Under the pieces are notes generated by a model, which had not been told where the DNA came from, did no database searches, and worked only from the letters and a program-made list of their open reading frames with translations. A program made the position numbers and the translations under genes. A stretch of DNA of 64,000 nt from an uncultured Erysipelotrichaceae bacterium (lineage in GTDB: Bacteria > Bacillota_I > Bacilli_A > Erysipelotrichales > Erysipelotrichaceae): positions 1 through 64,000 of the forward strand of contig CAIFEQ010000004.1 in assembly GCA_903789495.1 (NCBI GenBank). Direction: 5' to 3'. Positions 58,701 through 64,000 of the stretch are shown here, piece by piece. Numbering within the stretch: position 1 is the stretch's first letter; each line of letters begins with the position of its first letter.

Positions 58701-58874
58701 AGGTTCTGCTTCGGCTGTACATTCCGGGGTGCTTTCTTCTGCCGGGGCAGCGGTCTGCACGTCCGGAGAAACACCTGCCGGCACGGCTGTTTCGTCAGCC
58801 TGGCCGTGGATGCTCAGCGGACAGAGCAGAAACACCGCCATCAGGCATTTCAGGAATCTGTGGACATGTTTCAT
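55767..58874 (-). CDS. Secreted DUF11-repeat surface protein
   Basis: Signal peptide 'MKHVHRFLKCLMAVFLLCPLSIHGQADE'; four DUF11-like repeats (e.g. 'VTVEKTADPETGTAVTGGDVITYTLHIRNTGPGTAAYVHVYDEIPEYAVLV'); C-terminus 'RPPVPLTGA'. Confidence 0.85.
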   Translation of the reverse strand: MKHVHRFLKCLMAVFLLCPLSIHGQADETAVPAGVSPDVQTAAPAEESTPECTAEAEPAASAKAEISASPEPAGGPGPALSSEELDALLQEHTYRELQDLFARDPELAGRFAASRLNEEQQCRYRDLYKEDSEQASAASLNPGLWQAPSAGLRRARAHPYSDLVQSSAFLLGDGVAETEQKYLYDGDGTSGTARFHVPLNEHGPAQANGDWRWQLSRTATVWYPHIGSWYGRPVGLALRIHDNSSSSPGISLCLREDDWGTNIYFEDISDLTNTITLYLDVDPQNPHVNGTQVRFDSRYAIFCGSHGLTDEDYRYNGQHYRSAEASGPVDAGMEVYTDHVDWIAQGTSTAGRTVYYCAADNKTIRTSFNVSGRSEASFYLGVVNRGGVSETTQLGGFDFNGWLAGVEHATFVVVDPNGGTYLGSADVTAHEGRAGETRQIEDSVWPHHVFQGYTLTQALGSWDPEQKRYTYGTPTENGLKYGRLTAQWTEQSLQWSAVKAVDRTESAQGDLLTYTITLSSPADETALDASSMTITDTLPDGTEFVRADQGGTCTNGRITWTLQNIARTEQPSVSFQVQILDDRFTPVDNQADFTVTHDDLQQTGTSNAVRTTLYEPDLQLQKQADRTVTDLGEVITWTLTLTNQGRGSSQPVIVRDPIPADTDYVTDSVSSDPETGVSGSYDAGTDTLFWSVPILKPDESRTMTFSTRVRDEVTNRIISNTAYWDPAGTGPQEDSTNSHASNQTDVPLADPQVTVEKTADPETGTAVTGGDVITYTLHIRNTGPGTAAYVHVYDEIPEYAVLVPDSVSDDGTVLADPQRVEWIIRMLKPGTEVTRSFQVQADAEGIGQTLRNQAFFRIYTSDPGTPGTLEKPDSSSNQTAHPIRLATVQISKAASVESGGTVRPGQQLTYTLTVTNPDTVTARCVAVQDLIPAGTEFTSSAQMTKAYHGTYLAQENKVCWLLEELAPGRSVTLQFKVRVTLSSGTITNRGDVLVTPVSPGLPGSWDLDFSQHSNPIIHKVEPYPLNRPPVPLTGA

Positions 58875-58951
58875 GGGATCTCCTTCCTCTTTCCTTTCCG
58901 GTCCGGAAAGGTATGCACCCATTCCTTTTGCGTCTGCCCGGCGGTTCCCCG

Positions 58952-58983
58952 GAAAAAAGAAAAGAAACCGGCTGCGCGGTTTC
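58952..58983 (-). terminator. Terminator of tRNA-Arg transcript
   Basis: minus strand GAAACCG-cgcagc-CGGTTTC-TTTTCTTTTTT. Confidence 0.7.
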
Positions 58984-58995
58984 TCTGGTTTCTGA

Positions 58996-59070
58996 TGGCG
59001 CCCTCAGCAGGAATCGAACCTGCACCTAACCCTTAGGAGGGGCTTGTAATATCCATTTTACGATGAGGGC
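58996..59070 (-). tRNA. tRNA-Arg (anticodon CCT)
   Basis: GCCCTCA..TGAGGGC acceptor, AGCCC-CTCCTAA-GGGTT anticodon arm, GCAGG-TTCGATT-CCTGC T-arm, encoded CCA. Confidence 0.93.
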
Positions 59071-59131
59071 CTGCCCCGTTATTATACACGAATCCGGCTG
59101 GCATGGTGCCGTCTGGCAAAGCCGGTGCCGC

Positions 59132-59983
59132 TTAAAGATTCTTCTGCAGGGTATTCAGGAACACCGCCGCGGCAGGGGAAAGTTCTTCCCGGGGAATGCT
59201 GGCAATGCCGATTTCCATCTGCACGGCCGGCTCGATCGGCAGTTCCCTGACATGGCCCTGGAAGAAACCGGTATAGAGATGATTGATCAGGGTGACACCC
59301 AGCCCGGCCGAGACCATGGCAAAGGCCGTGGAAGGGCTCATGGCGGAATAGCGGATGTTGGGCACGATATGATGCCGGGCCAGGATCAGGCTGTTGTCGG
59401 ATTCGGAACCGGCAAAGAATTCAATATAGTTGTCCTTCTTCAGATCCTTCAGGGGATAGACCTTCCGGGGATCGTCAGCCGGCACCCAGGCCGTCAGGGG
59501 ATCCTCAAAGAGTTTCTGCCAGGTGAAGGTCCCCGGCCGCCGGGAGATGATGGCCAGATCGATTTCATGGGCACTGACTTTTTCCGCCAGCTCGGAGCTA
59601 CTGCCCTCCGAGATCTCGATGCGTACGCCGGGATACTGCCGGGCAAACAGGGAAAAGGCAGGCTGCAGCAGGCTGTAGCAGCGGGGATACAGCATCCCCA
59701 GATGCACCGTGCCGCGTAACAGGCCCTTGATCTGGGCGGCGCTTTCCAGGCAGTGCTCCTGCGCTTCGGCAATGGTGCGGAAGTAAGGGAGCAGTTCCTG
59801 GCAGGCAGGGGTCGGGGCCACGCCGCTGCGGCTGCGGTACAGCAGGGTCAGGCCGGTCTCCTTTTCCAGGGCCTGCATCATGCGGGAAAGACCGGAGACG
59901 GAATAGCCGAGTGCCTCGGCGGCTTCGGCCAGGCTGCCTTTTTCAACCGCCAGCAGAAGGGCTTTGCATTTGTCACTGTCCAT
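59132..59983 (-). CDS. LysR family transcriptional regulator
   Basis: 'CKALLLAVEKGSLAEAAEALGYSVSGLSRMMQALEKETGLTLLYR'. Confidence 0.9.
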   Translation of the reverse strand: MDSDKCKALLLAVEKGSLAEAAEALGYSVSGLSRMMQALEKETGLTLLYRSRSGVAPTPACQELLPYFRTIAEAQEHCLESAAQIKGLLRGTVHLGMLYPRCYSLLQPAFSLFARQYPGVRIEISEGSSSELAEKVSAHEIDLAIISRRPGTFTWQKLFEDPLTAWVPADDPRKVYPLKDLKKDNYIEFFAGSESDNSLILARHHIVPNIRYSAMSPSTAFAMVSAGLGVTLINHLYTGFFQGHVRELPIEPAVQMEIGIASIPREELSPAAAVFLNTLQKNL

Positions 59984-60080
59984 ATTGACATTATAGCAAC
60001 TATTCGTTGAATAAACTGCGCTTTACGCAACAATACAGGCACAGTACGATGATCGTTGTCTGAGAAAGAAGGAACAGAAG

Positions 60081-60980
60081 ATGAGTGAGAAGAAAGCGGA
60101 GCGTCTGTTGGCCCTGGCCATTGCCTTGCGGGCCGTATCCTATCTGTGCAACAAGCTGGGTCTGGGCGAGATGGGACGGTTTACCCTGCTCATGCTGAGA
60201 TTCGGCGGTGCCTTCCTGCTGCTGGTCCTGCTGTTCGGCCGGAAGCTGAAGGGCTGCCCGAAGCGCACCTTCGTGCATGGCGCCATCCTGGGCGGTCTGT
60301 ACTTCGGCATGCTCAGCTGTGAGCTGACGGGACTTAAGACCACACCTTCCTCGGAAGCTTCCTTCCTGGAAAATACCGCCATTGTCTGGGTGCCGCTGAT
60401 CACCGCGGCTCTGCAGCAGCGCCGGCCGGAATCCAAGACCCTGATTTCCGCCCTGCTCGCTCTGAGCGGTGTCGGCTTCCTGGCTTCCCGGAATGGCGGC
60501 GGTCTGGTCTTAAGCAGCGGTCAGCTGGTCATCATGCTGGCATCGCTGCTGTATTCCTCGGCCATCCTGGCTACCGCTGCCTTCTCGCGTCAGGATGATC
60601 CGCTGGCGCTGGGCATCCTGCAGGCCGGCTTCTGCGGCCTGTATGCAGGGGTGGCAGCCTTCACGTTTGAGCAGCCCGCTCTGCCCGCAACGGCCTTAGG
60701 CTGGGGTGTCGTGCTGGTGCTGGTGTTTGTGTGCACGCTGTTAGGCTATACGCTGCAGCCGATTGCCCAGGCCCATACCTCGCCGGAAACGGCCGGGCTG
60801 ATGTGCGCCCTGAGTCCGCTCGTGGCGATGCTGCTGGGGATTGTCTTCCTGCACGAAGCCCTTAGTATCCAGGGCATGATCGGTGCCCTGCTCATCCTGT
60901 CGGCCATGCTGTACAGCAAGTCGGCGAGACACCGGAAGAAGAGTCCGGTCCTGCATCATCAGCCGGCCAGTGCGGACTGA
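60081..60980 (+). CDS. DMT/EamA family transporter
   Basis: Two EamA-like halves; 'TPSSEASFLENTAIVWVPLITAAL', 'QPIAQAHTSPETAGLMCALSPLVAMLLGIVFLHEAL'. Confidence 0.9.
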   Translation: MSEKKAERLLALAIALRAVSYLCNKLGLGEMGRFTLLMLRFGGAFLLLVLLFGRKLKGCPKRTFVHGAILGGLYFGMLSCELTGLKTTPSSEASFLENTAIVWVPLITAALQQRRPESKTLISALLALSGVGFLASRNGGGLVLSSGQLVIMLASLLYSSAILATAAFSRQDDPLALGILQAGFCGLYAGVAAFTFEQPALPATALGWGVVLVLVFVCTLLGYTLQPIAQAHTSPETAGLMCALSPLVAMLLGIVFLHEALSIQGMIGALLILSAMLYSKSARHRKKSPVLHHQPASAD

Positions 60981-61083
60981 ATCTGACTTTCACAAATCTT
61001 TCACAAATTGCGCATAATTGGAACACATGCATTCAGTACCTTATAAGTGCAAGTAAGTTTCAGTTTCTTTCCCCCGATCAGAA

Positions 61084-61112
61084 CTGGGCCAGTGAATGGC
61101 CCTTTTCTTTTA
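61084..61112 (+). terminator. Intrinsic terminator (end of eamA unit or mntP leader)
   Basis: GGGCCA-gtgaa-TGGCCC-TTTTCTTTT. Confidence 0.75.
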
Positions 61113-61211
61113 AACTTCTGTAAACAGAAAAAGTCATTTGTATACCCGCAGGACCCGCTCCTTCTCCTATCATGGGGAGGTACAGGCATTCTGGTATCGG
61201 GAGAGCGGATT

Positions 61212-61775
61212 ATGGATCTTTTTCAGGCAGTAATGATTTTCGTGGGACTGTCTCTTGATAATTTTGTCGTCATGATGAACAAGGGCGCCACTCTTCGGAA
61301 TATGAAGACGCATAATTATGTCATCTATTCTCTGATTTTCGCCTGCTTCAGCATGCTGGCAGTGGCCATCGGCTATGTGATCGGCAATGCCCTGGAAGGG
61401 GTCATCAATGACCGCTTCGAGGTGCTGGTGGCGTGCATCATCATTCTGAATATCGGGACCTACATCGCCTATAAATCCTGGCGGGCTCAGAACGTGGAGG
61501 AACATGTGGACAAGAACTTCAACAACACCTCCTGCATCCGTCTGGCCGCCATGTCCAGTCTGGACTCTCTGTTTCTGGCGGTAGGCATATCCCTCTTCGG
61601 CATTACCCTGTCCGAAGCAGTGCTGCTGTCGGGTGTGATCTGCTTTCTGTGCGTATCGGTGGCCATGGCCATCGGCTATACCCAGGGCTCCCGTTTCTCC
61701 CGGGCGATCGGGATGTGCGGCGGCGGTCTGATGATCGTGTTCGGCATCTATCTGCTCTATACTGCCCTGTTATAA
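61212..61775 (+). CDS. MntP-like manganese efflux family membrane protein
   Basis: 'FQAVMIFVGLSLDNFVVMMNKGATLRN', 'AMSSLDSLFLAVGISLFG'. Confidence 0.7.
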   Translation: MDLFQAVMIFVGLSLDNFVVMMNKGATLRNMKTHNYVIYSLIFACFSMLAVAIGYVIGNALEGVINDRFEVLVACIIILNIGTYIAYKSWRAQNVEEHVDKNFNNTSCIRLAAMSSLDSLFLAVGISLFGITLSEAVLLSGVICFLCVSVAMAIGYTQGSRFSRAIGMCGGGLMIVFGIYLLYTALL

Positions 61776-61797
61776 TAGTGATTGACTGAGGCTGAAC

Positions 61798-62361
61798 GTG
61801 GAGAGGAAAAGGGGAACGGTCCGGGACGCACTGTGTGAGAATCTGCGCGAGCTGATGAAACGCAGACTGTTTGACAAGATCACCATCAAGCAGATCTGCG
61901 ATGAGACCGGTGTGATCCGGGCCACATTCTACAACCACTTTGATGACAAGTATGACTGTCTCAATGCCATTGTGGAGGGGGACATCGTCGGTGCCATGCA
62001 TGACGACTATTCCTCGACACAGGCCCTTTATAACGGCCTCAGGGAAGTCTTTGCGACGGTGGAGCGGGAGAAGGAATTCTACCGGGCAGCCTGGCAGGTG
62101 ACCGGGCAGAACAGCTTCGGGGACATGGTGGCCAACAACTACCAGGCCGTGCTGATGCGGTATATGAAGAACCTGCGCAACCCGGCAATCCTGAGCGACT
62201 ACAGCAATGAGCTTCTGAGTGCCTACTATGCCAACAGCCTGACCTTCGTGACACACATGATGGTCTTCAGCCGGGAGGAACTCTCCCCCAGCCAGGCCCT
62301 GAACATGATCAACAGCGTGGCCTCCTACTCGGCCTTCGAACTGCTCAAGAAAGGCAGCTAG
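61798..62361 (+). CDS. TetR/AcrR family transcriptional regulator
   Basis: 'DKITIKQICDETGVIRATFYNHFDDKYDCLNAIVEG'. Confidence 0.9.
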   Translation: MERKRGTVRDALCENLRELMKRRLFDKITIKQICDETGVIRATFYNHFDDKYDCLNAIVEGDIVGAMHDDYSSTQALYNGLREVFATVEREKEFYRAAWQVTGQNSFGDMVANNYQAVLMRYMKNLRNPAILSDYSNELLSAYYANSLTFVTHMMVFSREELSPSQALNMINSVASYSAFELLKKGS

Positions 62362-62458
62362 GACCTGATCTGGTCCTATTATTTTTGCCTGTTTTGGTAC
62401 TTTCTTGCGGTTCATGGCTGTCCTAAGCTGGGGACAGAAGAGGGAGAAAAATCTGGCT

Positions 62459-63052
62459 ATGAATCGTTCCAATCGGGTTCTGAAACTCTGCGTGACTGCC
62501 CTGATGGCAGCCCTGGCTTACATTTCCTTTACCTTTCTGAAGATCAACATTCCGACCCCGGGCGGCTATACCGCTTTCCATCTGGGCAATACGTTTGATG
62601 TCCTGGCCGCTCTGCTGCTGGGCGGGACGCTCGGGGGAATTGCCGGTGCCGTCGGGATGGGCATCGGGGATGTCCTGGATCCGCTGTACATCACGGTGGC
62701 GCCCAAGACGATCATCCTGAAGCTGTGCATCGGCCTGATCACCGGGGCCGTGGCCCACAAGACCTTCAGGATCCTGCACAAAGAAGGCAAGGAACTGAAG
62801 AAGGATGTCTTCATCGCCAGCGCCTGCGGCATGCTGTTCAACTGCATTGCCGAACCGCTGTTCGGATACTTCTATACTTCGGTCATTCTGGGGGCGCCGG
62901 AGAAGGCCGCCAAGGCCCTGGCGTCCTGGAATGCCATCACGACCTGCACGAATGCCGTGCTGTCGGTGATCATCGCTTCGCTGCTGTATCTGGCCATCTA
63001 TCCGCGTCTCAGGAACAACGGCGTGCTGAAGAAGATCGGCCCGAACTACTGA
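62459..63052 (+). CDS. ECF transporter S component
   Basis: 'ALMAALAYISFTFLKINIPTPGGYTAFHLGNTFDVLAALLLGGTLGGIAGAVGMGIGDVLDP'. Confidence 0.88.
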   Translation: MNRSNRVLKLCVTALMAALAYISFTFLKINIPTPGGYTAFHLGNTFDVLAALLLGGTLGGIAGAVGMGIGDVLDPLYITVAPKTIILKLCIGLITGAVAHKTFRILHKEGKELKKDVFIASACGMLFNCIAEPLFGYFYTSVILGAPEKAAKALASWNAITTCTNAVLSVIIASLLYLAIYPRLRNNGVLKKIGPNY

Positions 63053-63111
63053 GCAGTCGCATCCGGGCATCAGAAAAAGGAACTGTCGTCGAGGCAGTTC
63101 CTTTTCATGAC

Positions 63112-64000
63112 TCAGCTGAAGGTGACGTAGGGATTGTCGGGCTGCCTGTAGCGGTTGACCTTTTCCGCATAGAGCACCAGCGTCTTCCCGCCGCCCTCGA
63201 TGGGGACGGTCTTGAGCCGGCCCTGGACCTGCAGCCACTCGCCCAGCGTCAGTTCATTGATCCGGACCCCGGTGACGGTCAGGGCGCACAGGGAGGTGTC
63301 TGCCTCACAGCAGACCATGGCCCTTCTGCCCATGATGAAGCTCTGGTGGTAGCCGCGGATGTTATCCACGTACTGTCCCCGCAGGATCACATCCTTGTTC
63401 TCATAGGAATCGGGATTGTCCAGGGCATCCATGTACCAGAGACCGTAGTCGTCATCCTTGATGTCGATGACATCGGCGTTCTTGTCGAAGGGCAGGGTGC
63501 CGCCTTTCATGTTGGCGGGTTCTCCGAAGGCCCCTTCGTAGTAGATCTGCGCATTCTTGTTGATCGCCTTGATGTTGCCGCGCAGGCTCATGGCGGAGGT
63601 ATCTTCCGTGCAGCGGTTGACGATCACCACATCCGAGTAGCGCAGCTGTTCATAGATCATGGAACGCATGTTCTGGATGTAGAGATCGAAGGTGGTCGCA
63701 TCCACGGTGCTCAGGATTTCCACCAGCGGCCAGAACTCCGGCATGCCGGTGAGCAGGGTTTCGCTGACGGCCTCCGAGCCGTTGTACTCAATGAAGACCT
63801 GGCCGGGGTGGTAGATGGTATCCAGTTCCCGCATCTTTTCCGTGGTCAGCTGGGTCGAGGCATCGAAGAACTCGATGAAGGCGTTGTGTTCATCCAGAAA
63901 CTTCTCCTCATAGCCGACTTCGCCCTGTTCCAGACACAGAATCAGGGTCCTTCCGGCCCCCTCCATGAACTGGGGATCATTGAGGGTGTCCTTGATCAGG
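63112..64000 (-). CDS. GTP-binding protein (CobW-like fragment fused to TIGR03943/DUF1980-like domain), 5' end outside window
   Basis: 'VFIEYNGSEAVSETLL', 'SDVVIVNRCTED', 'SFIMGRRAMVCCEADTSLCALTVTG'; frame open to window edge. Confidence 0.7.
   Translation of the reverse strand, partial: LIKDTLNDPQFMEGAGRTLILCLEQGEVGYEEKFLDEHNAFIEFFDASTQLTTEKMRELDTIYHPGQVFIEYNGSEAVSETLLTGMPEFWPLVEILSTVDATTFDLYIQNMRSMIYEQLRYSDVVIVNRCTEDTSAMSLRGNIKAINKNAQIYYEGAFGEPANMKGGTLPFDKNADVIDIKDDDYGLWYMDALDNPDSYENKDVILRGQYVDNIRGYHQSFIMGRRAMVCCEADTSLCALTVTGVRINELTLGEWLQVQGRLKTVPIEGGGKTLVLYAEKVNRYRQPDNPYVTFS

Noticed and set aside
61000-61212. yybP-ykoY manganese riboswitch upstream of the MntP-like gene
   Set aside because: Conserved core sequences are not recognisable; only a simple terminator hairpin is supported.
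1-64000. CRISPR arrays, prophage, IS elements, rRNA operons
   Set aside because: No regularly spaced repeats, transposase/integrase or phage structural genes, or rRNA sequence seen in the window.

Overview
The window looks like an ordinary chromosomal segment of a fairly GC-rich Firmicute (Erysipelotrichia-like; this is inference from gene content and codon usage). I saw no phage, transposon, CRISPR array or rRNA. Main blocks: (1) a biotin-dependent Na+-translocating decarboxylase operon led by an MdcA-like (malonate decarboxylase alpha) transferase; (2) an M20 peptidase / Crp regulator / YfcC transporter group; (3) an orphan RelB/DinJ antitoxin; (4) a membrane-NUDIX fusion divergent from a SNF2 helicase; (5) a purine island with two adenine deaminase paralogs flanking a purine-riboswitch-controlled NCS2 permease; (6) a nitrilase / SDR / LysR / FAD oxidoreductase / SLC13 group; (7) SDR pairs and Opp and Liv ABC transporters; (8) an SDR plus two tandem APC permeases; (9) an FGGY kinase / DUF4867 / sugar isomerase operon with a cre site; (10) a large DUF11-repeat secreted protein; (11) tRNA-Pro(AGG) and tRNA-Arg(CCT). 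Most interesting leads: the composite MdcA + MmdA-type decarboxylase with no ACP subunit gene, whose beta subunit is frameshifted; an SDR with degenerate catalytic and cofactor motifs beside a canonical paralog; a LivF ATPase with Walker A Thr->Ala; a frameshifted APC permease next to an intact paralog, with a terminator/anti-terminator-like leader and an intercistronic double palindrome; tRNA-Pro with A34; and a shared '-10 + GAGGGCAGA' promoter motif. All calls come from reading the sequence; no database search was run.
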